Positions 1-11,218 of a DNA stretch of 64,000 bases are shown here, one piece after another. The notes beneath the pieces were generated by a model that ran no database searches, was not told the DNA's origin, and saw only the letters and a list, made by a program, of their open reading frames with translations. Both the position numbers and the translations under genes were made by a program. The first letter of the stretch is position 1. Every line of letters begins with the position of its first letter. Source of the stretch: Deroplatys truncata (lineage: Eukaryota; Arthropoda; Insecta; Mantodea; Mantidae); NCBI GenBank assembly GCA_030765065.1, contig CM060990.1, positions 413,983,198 through 414,047,197 of the forward strand. Direction: 5' to 3'.

Positions 1-958
1 CAGTAGCTTTAATGGACGGCCGGATGGTAGTGGCGGTTAATCCAGTCATGGTCCAGGTCTGAGTTTCGGCATCTACTCGTGGTACTGGCGAGGCAACAAC
101 AGAGCTAAATGTGCCAGATCGCAGGAGTGAAGGTTGGCGCGCATGGTAACGCCTCCGAGCTTCAGTGAAGGAGAGTTTTTCCTTTACCCGGATCTCCTGG
201 ATCGCCTTCTCGTCCAAGTACCGCGGAAAGTCGGCAAACGAAGCAGAATGAGACCCTTTACAATTAACGCAGACGGGGGCTGTTGAACAGGTACGTTCGT
301 GTGAGGGCTGGCTACATGTTGCACAGATGTTAACGGCACTCTTACATGAGACTTGCGTATGCCCAAAACGTTGGCATTTAAAACAACGCAGAGGTCTAGG
401 AATATAAGGCCTCACAGAAATCCGTTCGTACCCTGCGGAAATGCTCGTTGGCAGATCGACGCCTTCAAATGTAAGAAACAGGGTACGAGTGGGTAACAAT
501 ACGCCGTCGCGTTTGGCCTGCACTCGATGCACTGCAGTCACCTTTTGATCGTATAAATATTCTACTAGATCCTCGTCCGATATACCATTGAGGATATGGG
601 TGGTAACGACGCCCCGACAGGAGTTCAATGTTCGGTACTTCTCGACACGGATGGGATAACCGTGGAGAAGCGTAGCGCGCTACAATGTCTTAATTTGCTG
701 ATCGGACTTAGTTTGTGCCAATATAGAACCATTCCGTAGACGAGTGCAGGATTGAACCGCACCAGGAATAGCATCTATTCCCTTCTGAATTATAAAAGGC
801 TTCACCTTCTCAAAGTTTTGTGCTTCTTCTGTTCTTGAAATGACCAAGTTACAACCAGCTGACGGCGGTGCTACTTCTGTTACAATGACTTTTCGGCGCT
901 TGTTTGTATAAATGGAGGAAGGGTGCTCCATAGCGAAATAAATCCTCCACCATTGCAA
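1..958 (-). pseudogene. LINE copy 1 ORF1 (zinc-knuckle RNA-binding protein), broken, partial
   Basis: This is the N-terminal two thirds of the element's nucleic-acid-binding ORF1 protein, starting MQWWRIYFAMEHPSS at 958. A Leu codon that is TTG in the intact copies is TAG at 680-682, so translation would stop after 92 residues. Downstream sequence down to position 1 still aligns to the rest of ORF1, including the zinc-knuckle region near 270-400. The C-terminus is outside the window. The protein in intact copies would bind element RNA in a ribonucleoprotein particle; here it is presumed dead. Confidence 0.85.
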
Positions 959-1567
959 CCGTCTCCGACCTCGGGCTCTGACTTCCCAGGCGTTACCCCG
1001 GCTTGGGTGAGTGGCCTATCTATACCAAACTCAACCCAGGGTCACACCTCCCAGAACAATGACAGAGGGACCCAATTGCCGTCAGAAGTCAGCAGCTCAT
1101 GGAATGGCCCTCCCGCGGGACTGCAGTTGAACAGCGGATACGAACACAAACCCTACATGACGACCCCGGGTGGTGGGGATGACGCCATTACCCACTCACC
1201 CAGCTGCGCACCAGTGCGCAGGTATCCGTCAGGCTGTGTCCACGGAGGATTTAAATAAAAACATAAAAGGAATTAAAACTGTGTGGGCGTTTCGCACGCA
1301 AGGTAGGCCGGCGAAGAAGTAAAAGAGACGTGTAAATGAATGGGCGTGAGGCGAAATGTGCAGAAATAGAAGAGAAGAAAGAAACGATGGTGAGGTGCGA
1401 AATGAATGGAATGCAAAGAACGCACGAGAGCCTACCTTGTGTCCACCGGTCACGAGAAGAACCCACATCGACCGGATGGGGGTGAGGGGATGTATGTGGC
1501 GATGATTGGTTCGGGAACCACCGGGTGCGCCAATACCCGTACTCCCATAAGGTGAGCCCGTGAGGGG
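1..1567 (-). mobile_element. LINE copy 1, 5' portion (I-superfamily non-LTR retrotransposon)
   Basis: This is the 5' part of a LINE whose 3' part lies left of the window. The 5' UTR (959-1567) is about 609 nt and ends at the family's typical 5' terminus, where minus strand starts with a CCCC/GGGG palindrome followed by the CTCAC/GTGAG hairpin. Immediately beyond it, ORF2 reverse-transcriptase sequence of another copy begins, so copy 1 was inserted into copy 2. The target-site duplication cannot be seen because the 3' end is outside the window. The exact boundary is uncertain by 1-3 bases. Confidence 0.85.
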
Positions 1568-3644
1568 GACGGCCGATACAGCTCTGGAGACGGCGTTCGA
1601 GTAGATAAGTCCGCGTGAACGGCAATAAATCGCAAAATCATCAACAAAAAGGGACCATGAAATGCCAGGTGGAATACAATCAACAATGGGGTTGATAGCA
1701 ACTGCAAAATCTGTGACACTAAGTACCACGCCCTACGGTACTCCGTTCACTTGAATAAAACGACTAGATAAAACCGAGCCCACACGTACACGAAACACGC
1801 GGTCCGTCATAAACTGCGAAAGAAATAAGGGAAGACGACCGCGGATATTCCATGCGTAATGTGTACGTAAAACGCCCCCGCTCCAACAAGTGTCATAGGC
1901 TTTCTCCAGGTCAAAAAACACAGCCACGGTCTGACACTTTCTCAGAAATCCATTCATAATATGCGTTGAAAGGGACACCAGATGGTCGACGGTAGAGCAA
2001 TAGTGACGAAATCCACACTAAGCCTTTGCTAGAAGTTTCTGAGACTCAAGCCACCATGTCAACCGCCCGTTGATCATGCACTCCATCACCTTGCAAATGC
2101 AACTGGTGAGGGAGATAGGGCGGTAGCTGGTAGGAATTTGTCGATCCTTCCCGGGCTTAAGTATAGGGACAATGGTGGCTTCGCGCCAAACGGAAAGAAA
2201 AAACCGTTTTGCCAAATACGGTTATACACCTGTAAGAGAAAGAGTTTACTGTTGGCTGAAAGGTGCTTTAACATCAGGACATAAATGCCATCCGGGCCAG
2301 CAGCGGAGTGCCTAGAGCAATGAACAGCGTGCTCCAGATCCCTCACTGTAAAAAGATCGTTATAACATTCAGTGTTAGCAGACCGAAAATTATATGGTGC
2401 AGAATCCAGCCGGTCTTTAATAGAGCGAAAGCCGGCGGAATAATGGTCTGAACTGGAAACCGCCTCAAAGGTAGATCCCGGAGTGTTAGCGATGGTAGCC
2501 GGATCCACTATGATGGCATTAAAAACCTGAAGGCCAGAAACAGTACAATGCGACATTTTACCTGAGAAGCGACGAAGTGTATCCCAAACAACGGATGAAG
2601 GCGTAAAGCGATTAAAAGACTCGACAAAACGAGCCCACGACGCCTTCTTGCAATCCTGAATAATGCGACGGGCCCTGGCGCGCGATTGTTTAAAACTCAC
2701 CGAATTATCAAGTGTAGGGTGTCGCCGAAACACCCTAAGTGCAGTCCTACGGGAACGAACGGCGTCCCGACAATCCTGGTTCCACCACGGAACAGGATTT
2801 CTCCCAGGTTGAGAGGATGAACGTGGAATTGCGCGTTCGGCGGCAGCGAAAATCGTAGACGTAAGGTGCAGCACTAGTTTGTTAATGTCGGCGTAGGGCT
2901 GATCGTAAAAATGCACAAGGCTGGAATACAAGCTCCAGTCGGCTTTTGTGATTATCCAGGTAGGTACTCTGGAATGCTGTACGTGGTGTGACAGAAGAGA
3001 AACGACGCAGGGGAATGGTCGCTGGAGTAGGTGTCAGCGACGACGTTCCACTGAAGACGACTAGCAAGCTGGAGGGAGCAAATGGCAAGGTCCATGTGAG
3101 ATAATGTACCAAAAGAATCAGAAATAAAAGTAGGTGCACCTGGATTGAGGATGGAAAGATTGAACTGGTAAAAAATGTCGGAAAGAGGAGTTCCCCTCGC
3201 ACAAGCCCTTGGCGAACCCCACAGTGGGTGATGGGCATTAAAATCTCCCAGCAGAAGAAATGGTGTTGTGAGAGCGGACAGGAGAGGTCGAATGTCCGCG
3301 GGAGCGAGGGGAGACGACGGAGGTGAATATACAGAGCAAACAGAGAAGAAAAAACCGGGTAACTGCAATCTAATGGCAACAGCTTGCAAGTCGAACGTAA
3401 GAGCAAGAGTTTGAAAATGAACGTCGCTACGCACTAACAACATGACACCTCCATGAGCAGGAGCACCCTCCTCCTGTTCAAGATCGTAGTGAACCGGAGT
3501 GTACCCACGGAGATCGAAAGGGTCGTGAGGGCGAAGCTTGGTCTCCTGCAAACACACGACAGTAGGTGAATGGGAATGCAATAAAAGTTGTAGTTCCGCC
3601 CTATGCGATCGTACACCACGTACATTCCAGGTCAGGATAGCTAT
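1568..3644 (-). pseudogene. LINE copy 2 ORF2 fragment (endonuclease + RT), broken
   Basis: Endonuclease motifs are recognisable (QETKL near 3540, GDFNAHH near 3240), followed by the linker and the RT N-terminus (KPGKD, SYRPISLTSC near 2100-2160). The reading is split over at least four frame segments, 2952-3581, 2086-2931, 2018-2215 and 1733-1978, so several frameshifts are present. The start codon at 3642-3644 is ATA where intact copies have ATG. The fragment ends where copy 1 interrupts the RT domain, and the RNase H part lies left of the window. It is non-functional. Confidence 0.85.
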
Positions 3645-3664
3645 GAATAAAAGGGATAAACTGT

Positions 3665-4833
3665 CTACGTAGAAGGGCGGCTTAAAAGAATCTTTTGCTT
3701 AACCTTTGGGCTCGGGCTTTTTGTATGGAGTTGGCAGACTCCATAGCTTCTTCGGAGGGAGGGCCCACGCGCTCAGTGCCAGAAACCGATTCCAGCGCCG
3801 TGAATCGGTCTGGGTGGCAATGGGTGAGGGGTGGCGCTGAGCGCGGCTTGTCCCAGGACCTTCCTGGAACAGCGACCTCCGAGGAAGAGGAGAAGGTGAA
3901 TTTTTCTTACCGCGTTCACGCGGAGGGTCCTTCAGAAAATCTTCCCTACGAAGTTTCTGCTTGGGTTTCATTTCAGCGGCTTGCGACTTCATGGACTTTG
4001 GACCAGGTTTATAGGGCTTGGTAACGGTAGCTTTAATGGACGGCCGGATGGTAGTGGCGGTTAGTCCAGTCTTGGTCCAGGTCTAAGTTTCGGCAACTAC
4101 TCGTGGTACTGGCGAGGCAACAACAGAACTAAGTGTGTCAGATCGCAGGAGTGAAGGTTGCCGTGCATGATAACGCCTCCGGGCTTCAGTGAAGGAGAGT
4201 TTTTCCTTTACCCGGATTTCCTGGATCGCCTTCTCGTCCAAGTATCGTGGACAGTCGGCAAATGACGCAGAGTGAGACCCTTTGCATTTAACGCAGACGG
4301 GGGCTGTGGAACAGGTACGTTCGTGTGACGGCTGGCTACATGAGGCACAGATGGTAACGGCACTCTTACAGAAGACTTGCGTATGCCCAAAACGTTGGCA
4401 TGTGAAACAACGCAGAGTTCTAGGTTTATGCGGCCTCACAGAAATGCGTTCGTACCCTGCGGAAATGCTCGTGGGCAGATCGACGCCATCAAATGTTAGA
4501 AACAGGGTACGAGAGGGTACCAATACGCCGTCGCGTTTAGCCTGCACTCGATGCACTGCAGTCACCTTTTGATCGGATAGATATTCTACTAGATCCTCGT
4601 CCAATATACCATCGAGGCTATGGGTGGTAACGACGCACCGACAGGAATTCAATGTGTGGTGCTTCTCGACACGAATGGGATAACCGTGGAGAAGCGTAGC
4701 GCGCAACAAGGGCTTACTTAGCTGATCGGACGTAGTTTGTGCTAATAAGCAACCATTCCGTTAGCGAGTGCAGGATTGAACCGCACCAGCAATAGTATCT
4801 TTGCCCTTCTGAATTATAAAAGGGTTCACCTTC
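3665..4833 (-). pseudogene. LINE copy 2 ORF1 fragment, broken
   Basis: The C-terminal three quarters of ORF1 are present, with two zinc knuckles readable in the 4083-4709 frame (CFTCQRFGHTQVFC, then CASCSQPSHERTC, then CVKC with the spaced H and C). The C-terminal basic and proline-rich region reads in a second frame (3699-3992), so at least one frameshift separates them near 4000-4080. The N-terminus is cut at 4833 by the tail of copy 3. ORF1 ends 20 nt before the degenerate ORF2 start. Confidence 0.85.
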
Positions 4834-5163
4834 ATCTGATGATGATGATGATGAGATGCGGTTTAAGGGCACTAAACTGCTAAGGTCATCAGCGCCCTTA
4901 CAATGTATAAAATAGAAAGTCAAAACTATAATAGAACCGCATAATTAAAAAACGGGACACAAACCTGCGATGTCCAAAGATTTAAAACAACAATAATACA
5001 ACAATGCCAAAAACTAACACACTAAAAGCATAGGCAATAAAAGATTCAAACGTGTCAAGGACTGTAGAATGCGTGGGACATGAGCGCCTTTTGTCCTCTG
5101 GGGATTAGACTCCCCATAAAAACAGACAGAATAGAATTACTAAGCTAAAACACGCCCAACGCA

Positions 5164-7271
5164 TTAAATGCGCAGATTAAAATCACTGTCATGAATAAAA
5201 CGTAAAACACGTTCTACAGCACGCGTGTCGTCTGCAAAACATTGGCTAGGCCAACAGGCAGACCCACAAGAGCTAGCAATGCAGCTAAAACCTGACGCAC
5301 CGTTAAGAGCGCATCACATTGCCCACAGAGTGGTTCGGGGTCACCAATGAGCAAATACCAATGACTAAAAACACAATGTTCAATCCGCAAACGAGCTAAA
5401 ATTACCTCTTGCCGACGACACGAACGAGAAGAGGTACCCCAGATCAACGGGAAAGGCTTAACCTCCCGCAACTTGTTCCCCAGGAGGGCCGTCCACTCAT
5501 CGCGCCTAAGCGCGGGAGGATGCGGCGACGTAGAATAACACACGAATCTGACGAGGGAACAACAGAGGTAAAAAATCTGGGTAATAAAATCGCCGATTTG
5601 GCAGCGGCGTCGGCAGATTCATTACCTGAGATGCCCACATGACCTGGAATCCACATGAAGGAGGTGCTGGTGCCAGAGACACCAAGCGAGTGGAGCAGGT
5701 CATGAATGCGCTGATCTTAAGACTGAAGAAGGGGTCTCACTCTTCGGCATCGACGATAACCCAAGGTGCCAGAGGACCTCAGCGCGCAACCATGGAGGAA
5801 AACGCGTTTCCCCCCTTGAAAGGGTCGGCGCTGGCGTAACGTCTAACTGCCGAAGAAGCTGACGAAATCGAACCCCTGGAGGGAGCAAAGCAGAGGAGCT
5901 AACTAAATATTGCCGGTCAAGTGAATCATCGTAAAATGCCGCGAAGGACGGGTGGTCAGGCAAACTGGAGAGTCGACAGGCATAGCTACTCAAGAGCAAC
6001 TCACGCCTGAAGGACAGCGGAAGCTAGTTGGGAAGGCCCCTATAGCGACTCTAATACCACAATGATGAATGGGATTCAAACGACGTAACACAGATGGACG
6101 TGCCGATGAAAAGACAATACACCCGTAATCAAGTTTGGATCGGACCAAAGAGCAATAAAGACAGAGAAGGACGGTCCGATCAGCTCCCCAGGATGTGCTA
6201 CTTAAAACACGTAAAATATTAAGAGAACGGTCTCACTTTGCTTTTAAAAAGGATACGTGAGAAGTCCAGCTCAACTTTCGATCACATATACCCCAACAAT
6301 TTCACCTCGTCTGCAAACGGAAGCACCTCCGGCCCAAGATGGAGAGAGGGCGGAGGGAAATATTTCCTGCGCCAGAAGACGATGCAGACGGATTTCTCGG
6401 CGGAGAAATTAAAACCGTTGGCGTTACTCCAGGCGTAGAGACGGTCGATACAGCTCTGTAGACGGTTTTCGAGTAGACAAGTGCGCCGTGAACTGCAATA
6501 AATCGCAAAATCATCAACAAAAAGGGACGATGAAATGCCAGCTGGAATGCAATCAATAATGGGGTTGATAGCAACTGCAAAAAGTGTGACACTAAGTACC
6601 GAGTCTTGCGGTACTCCGTTCTCTTGAATAAAACCACTAGTTAAAACCGAGCCCACACGTACACGAAACACGCGGTCCGTCATAAACTCCCGAAGAAATA
6701 AGGGAAGACGACCGCGGATATTCCATGCGTAAAGTGTACGTAAAATGCCGCCCCTCCAACAAGTGTCATAAGCTTTCTCCAGGTCAAAAAACACAGCTAC
6801 GGTTTGACACTTTCTCAGAAATCCATTCATAATATGCGTCGACAGGGACACCAGATGTTCGACGGTAGAGCGATAGCGACAAAATCCGCAATGAGCGTGT
6901 GCTAGAAGTTTCTGAGACTCAAGCCACCATGTCAACCGCCCGTTGATCACGCGCTCCATCACCTTGCAAATGCAACTGGTGAGGGAGATAGGGAGGTAGC
7001 TGGAAGGAAGTTGGCGATCCTTCCCAGGCTTAAGTATAGGGACAATGCTGGCTTCGCGCCAAACGAAAGGAAAAGCGCCGTCTTGCCAAATACGGTTATA
7101 GACCTGTAAGAGAAAGAGTTTACTCTCGGATGAAAGGTGCTTTAACATCAGGACATGAATGCCATCCGGGCCAGGAGCGGAGTGCCTAGAGCAATGAAGA
7201 GCGTGCTCCAGCTCCCGTATTGTAAAAAGTTCGTTATAACATTCAGTGTTAGCAGACCGAAAATTATAAGG
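5164..7271 (-). pseudogene. LINE copy 3 ORF2, RT and RNase H portion, broken
   Basis: The RT core is readable as one 288-residue stretch (6282-7148) containing KPGKD, FDLEKAYD, an altered NGVPQDS (normally NGVPQGS) and the catalytic FVDD. Downstream frames are shifted repeatedly. RNase H sequence is spread over 5214-6000 in at least three frames, and much of its first third (TDGS region) is deleted between about 5700 and 5750. The stop corresponding to the family's C-terminus (SDFNLRI) is at 5164-5166. Confidence 0.85.
7257..7271. repeat. Target-site duplication of copy 4, left
   Basis: The sequence ccgaaaattataagg is repeated exactly at 13102-13116, at the two ends of copy 4. The duplicated bases are part of copy 3 ORF2, which proves copy 4 inserted there. 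Confidence 0.95.
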
Positions 7272-7286
7272 AAGGAATGTTGGTTT

Positions 7287-7319
7287 ACGGCGCTCAACTA
7301 CCAGGGTTATAAGCGCCGT
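7287..7319 (-). other. 3' terminal stem-loop of copy 4
   Basis: Arms acggcgct (7287-7294) and agcgccgt (7312-7319) pair perfectly around a 17-nt loop. The main-family copies have a 9-bp stem at the same place with the same 17-nt loop but C-G and G-C pairs exchanged at one position. In characterised LINEs such stem-loops are recognised by the element's own RT; that role here is inferred. Confidence 0.8.
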
Positions 7320-7493
7320 TCTAAAACAGGAAGGTAAAAACCAAAGGTAGACACAAAAGTTAAAAATCAGAGTAAAAGCGGAGGATAGGAATCAGAAGAG
7401 AAGCAAAGGAGAAGTCAAAGGTAAATAGACATAAAGAGGAGAATAAATATTAAACTTTAAGCACCGAGCGGTGAAGCTTCTCGGGTAGAAACA

Positions 7494-10400
7494 TTAAAAA
7501 CGCAGGGGTAAGGCAGCCTCGGATAAAAACTTAAAAAGCCTATCAACCGCGTGAGGAGTGTCCGCCAAGACCTCCGCAAGACTCGCCGGCAGCTGCAGAG
7601 CATTCCGAAGACGCGCCAGGGAGGCGCACTCCAACAACAGGTGGCGGACCGATAGACGTCCGCCGCACGCGGAACAAAGTGGAGCAGAGTCACCGCTAAA
7701 AAGATAGGCGTGGGTGAAATTGCAGTGGCCAATGCGTAAACGGGCTAAAAGAACTTCCTCACGGCGAGAAAAACGACTAGAAGTAACCCAGGGAACAGGA
7801 AGGTCCTTCACTACCCGAAGCTTGTTGCCGCGGAGAGCCACCCACTTCTCGCGCCAGCACGAGAGGACCGCTCTCCGCAAAACAAGCCAAAGGTCCTCCG
7901 ACGTTACCCGAGGGATGACAACATCGGGTTGGACTGTCGCCGCCTTAGCCGCCAAATCCGCTAGTCCATTTCCAGCCAAGCCGACGTGACCAGGTAGACA
8001 AGCACACTTCACGAAAACACCAGAAGCGTATAAAACGTGAAGGGCATCCTGGATTTGCTGTACAAGAGGATGGTAATTGTACAGCTCGCGTATACTCTGG
8101 AGTGCGCTAAGGCAATCACATAAAATAAGGCTGTTTCCCAAGTGGTGGCGGCGCACGTATAAAACGGCACGATATATGGCATACAGTTCAGCACAATAAA
8201 CGGAAGTGCCACCAGGAAGACCGAAGGTATGAGTTCCGGGCCCATGAACGTAAGCGCAACCAACACCGTTGGAGCACTTAGATCCGTCGGTGTAAATAAA
8301 AATCCAGCCATGGTAGCCGGACAGAAATTCTAAAAAACAAGCCCGTATACTGGACATAGGGAGCGTAGACCTCCGGTAAGCCGCCATTCCAAGATCAATG
8401 TGAGACGTCACACGAAGCCAAGAAGGAAACACCCTCTCCCCGGTAGGGAACATGCTGGGCAGTTCAATACCGTGCTGCCGAAGAAGCTCCCGGAAGCGAA
8501 CACCTGAGGGCCTGGGATATACGGAGCGGTCCCAATAACGTTCGTCCAGCGCGGCGTGGAAAAAGGAAGCGAACGTTGGATGGGTTGGCATACAGCGAAG
8601 CGCACAGCCATAATTGCCGAGGAGAAAAGCACGCCGATAACACAAAGGAGGTTCTGCCGACTCGGCGTAAAGGCTGAGAACTGGGCTAGTTGGAAACGCA
8701 CCAATAGCTAAGCGAATGCCACGATTGTGGACGGCGTCTAATGCCCTCAGCACAGATGGAGGGGCGGAGGAATAAACGACGCACACATAATCTAACTTGG
8801 ATCGGACTAGCGCGCGATACAGACGCAGCAAAACCGCCCGATCCGCTCCCCAAGACGTACCATTTAACACCCGCAAGAGACTTCGAGAACGATCACATCG
8901 AGCTTTCAATCGTGCAATATGTGATGACCAGCTAAGCTTCCTGTCAAACGTCAACCCCAAGAAACGCGCCTCGCCGGCAAAGGGCAGAAAGTCTGAACCG
9001 AAACGGAGAGAAGGTGGAAATCGTTCCCTACGGCGCCAGAAGTTAACGCAGGTGGTCTTCTCAGTGGAGAAACGAAAGCCAGTTCTAGAACTCCAAGAGT
9101 GAAGGTTGTCCAAACATTGCTGCAGGCGGCGTTCCAAAAACGACGTACGCTGAGAGGTACAGTACACGGCGAAATCGTCCACAAATAAACAGGACGACAC
9201 CCCTGGTGGAACACATTCGCAGATAGAATTAATCGCTACAGCGAAAAGTGTAACGCTTAGTACGGAGCCCTGAGGCACGCCGTTCTCTTGGATAAAAAGG
9301 TTCGAAAAAACCGAGCTGACCCGTACTCGAAAAACGCGGTCCGCCAGAAACTCCTGAAGGAACAGCGGCAAGCGTCCACGAAGGTTCCAGGCGTGTAGGG
9401 AACGCATAATCCCCGCCCGCCAACAGGTATCAAAAGCCTTCTCAAGGTCAAAGAAAATCGCAACGGTTTGACAGTTCCGCAGAAACCCGTTCATGATCTG
9501 CGTCGAGAGCGACACAAGGTGGTCTAGAGTTGAACGGCGTCGTCGAAAACCGCATTGGGTGTTGGACAGAAGGTTCCGAGTCTCCAACCACCATACCAAC
9601 CGCCCATTGATCATGCGTTCCAACACCTTGCAAACGCAACTGGTGAGGGAAATGGGACGGTAACTGGAAGGAAGGTGACGGTCCTTTCCAGGTTTCAAAA
9701 TGGGAATGATGATGGCCTCTCGCCACTTATCTGGAAATGTGGAAGCAACCCAAACGCGATTATAGAGTTCGAGCAGGAAGGTCTTACCCGCAGGAGGGAG
9801 GTGTGTTAACATTTGAACTTGGAGGCCATCGGACCCTGGCGCTGATAGGCGCGAAGTCGAAAGCGCGTAGTCCAACTCCGCCATGGTGAAAAGGCGATTA
9901 TAAAGCTCAAGATTACCAGAACGAAACGAGCAGCGCTGTGATTCTACGCGATCCTTGACAATAAGGAACTCGGGCGAATAAGAATCGGAGCTTGATACCT
10001 GTGCGAAAGCGCTGCCCAAAGTATTAGCCACGTCGAATGGAGCAACAACAGCTCCTACAGATGTGTGAAGACCAGCAATGGGCAGATGGGTCGATTTACC
10101 GGCTACATGCCTGAACTTATCCCAGACGATAGAGGAAGGTTTGCGGTGGTTAAAAGAAGAGACAAAGCGACTCCAGGACGTTTTTTGCTATCCCGAATAA
10201 TTTGCCTACACCGAGAACGCAGTTTCTTGTACTGGATCAGGTTCTCCAGGGTAGGGCGACGCTGGAAAAGCCGAAGAGAACGCCTGCGAGCACGAATGGC
10301 CGTTCGACATTCATCCGTTCACCAAGGGATCGGAAATCGCCGAGGGTGGGCGGTCGACCGAGGAATAGAGTGCGCAGCAGCAGAAAGAATAGTCTCTGTG

Positions 10401-11182
10401 AGATGCTGAACTAAAAAATTCACAGAGTCCTGCTCATTATACGTGAACACAGCCAACTGGGAGAAAAGGCTCCAATTGGCTCGGTCGAAGCGCCAGGTAG
10501 GCAAACGGGTGGAACACACAGCAGGAGTTAAGAGACTAAGAAGACAAGGGAAGTGGTCACTAGAGTGCAAATCAGAGATGACATTCCAGCGAAAGGAAAC
10601 TGCTAACCGTGGTGAACAAACCGCAATGTCAAGATGTGAACGAGTGTGGAAGGCATCAGAAAGAAAGGTAGGCTCCCCGGTGTTCAGAAGAGCGAGGTTA
10701 AAGCTATCGATAAAGTCGGCGATTAAGGTGCCTCTCGCACTAGCCCGAGATGAACCCCAAAGAGGGTGATGGGCATTGACATCTCCCACCAACACAAAAG
10801 GTGTGGGAAGCTGGGAAATGAGGTCGGCTAAATCTGTTGCCGAGATGTCGGCAGATGGCGGAAGATAAAGCGTACAGATGGTAAATCGGAGGGACGGCAG
10901 GTGAATCCGGACAGCAACCGACTGGATATCAGATTGAAGGGACACAGAGTCCACGAAAAGGTCATCTCTGATAAGCAGCATGGTGCCCCCGTGCGCAGGA
11001 ACATCATCTTCTGGTGGAAGATCACAACGCGCTGAGCGATACCGTGCAAGTTGAAAGGCGTCTTGCGGACGGAGCTTAGTCTCCTGCAAACAAAGAACCA
11101 GGGTCTCGTACTCGTTGAGCAAAAGTTCAAGCTCCGGTCGATGGGATCGAATACCTCGTATGTTCCAGTGTAGGATAGCTAT
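7494..11182 (-). pseudogene. LINE copy 4 ORF2 (endonuclease-RT-RNase H), lightly damaged
   Basis: The polyprotein nicks target DNA, reverse transcribes the element and carries RNase H. Endonuclease motifs: WNIRG, QETKL, GDVNAHH, SHLDIAV and SSDHFP. RT motifs: PGSDG, KPGKD, FDLEKAFD, NGVPQGS and FVDD. RNase H motifs: YTDGS, AEL, CDCLS and GNGLAD. A C-terminal CX2CX7HX4C knuckle follows. Three lesions are visible. The start codon is ATA (11180-11182). A Trp codon equivalent to the second W of the family's PWW motif is TGA at 10318-10320. One base is missing from an A-run (T-run on plus) near 10180-10186. With that base restored the length would equal the main family's 1229 codons. Confidence 0.92.
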
Positions 11183-11218
11183 TGTAATTAAAAGGAGGGT
11201 CGTAATCGGAAGAGGCGA

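Larger units (their letters stand above)
1568..4833 (-). mobile_element. LINE copy 2, internal fragment, degenerate
   Basis: It covers the 5' half of ORF2 and most of ORF1 of the same family. At the low end it is cut in the RT domain by copy 1. At the high end it stops abruptly inside ORF1, just after the sequence for the FEKVNPF region, where the (ATC)n tail of copy 3 begins at 4834. The missing ORF1 N-terminus and 5' UTR are not found on the far side of copy 3. Either a later deletion removed them or copy 2 was already incomplete. Confidence 0.8.
4834..7271 (-). mobile_element. LINE copy 3, 3' segment (interrupted by copy 4)
   Basis: The segment begins with the (ATC)n-type tail and the 3' terminal stem-loop (GCGCT/AGCGC arms near 4868-4903, with a one-base mismatch). 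The 3' UTR follows, then the RNase H and RT parts of ORF2. It breaks at 7271, inside the linker before the RT, where copy 4 was inserted. The copy resumes at 13102. The 15-bp duplication ccgaaaattataagg (7257-7271 and 13102-13116) marks the insertion site. Confidence 0.9.

Noticed and set aside
184-366. Arginine-rich 60-codon frame beginning MGIRKS, repeated in many copies (also 4208, 21481, 25921, 39481, 50041, 59160)
   Set aside because: It lies in an alternative frame of the ORF1 zinc-knuckle region and is conserved only because ORF1 is. No start context or separate signal supports it.
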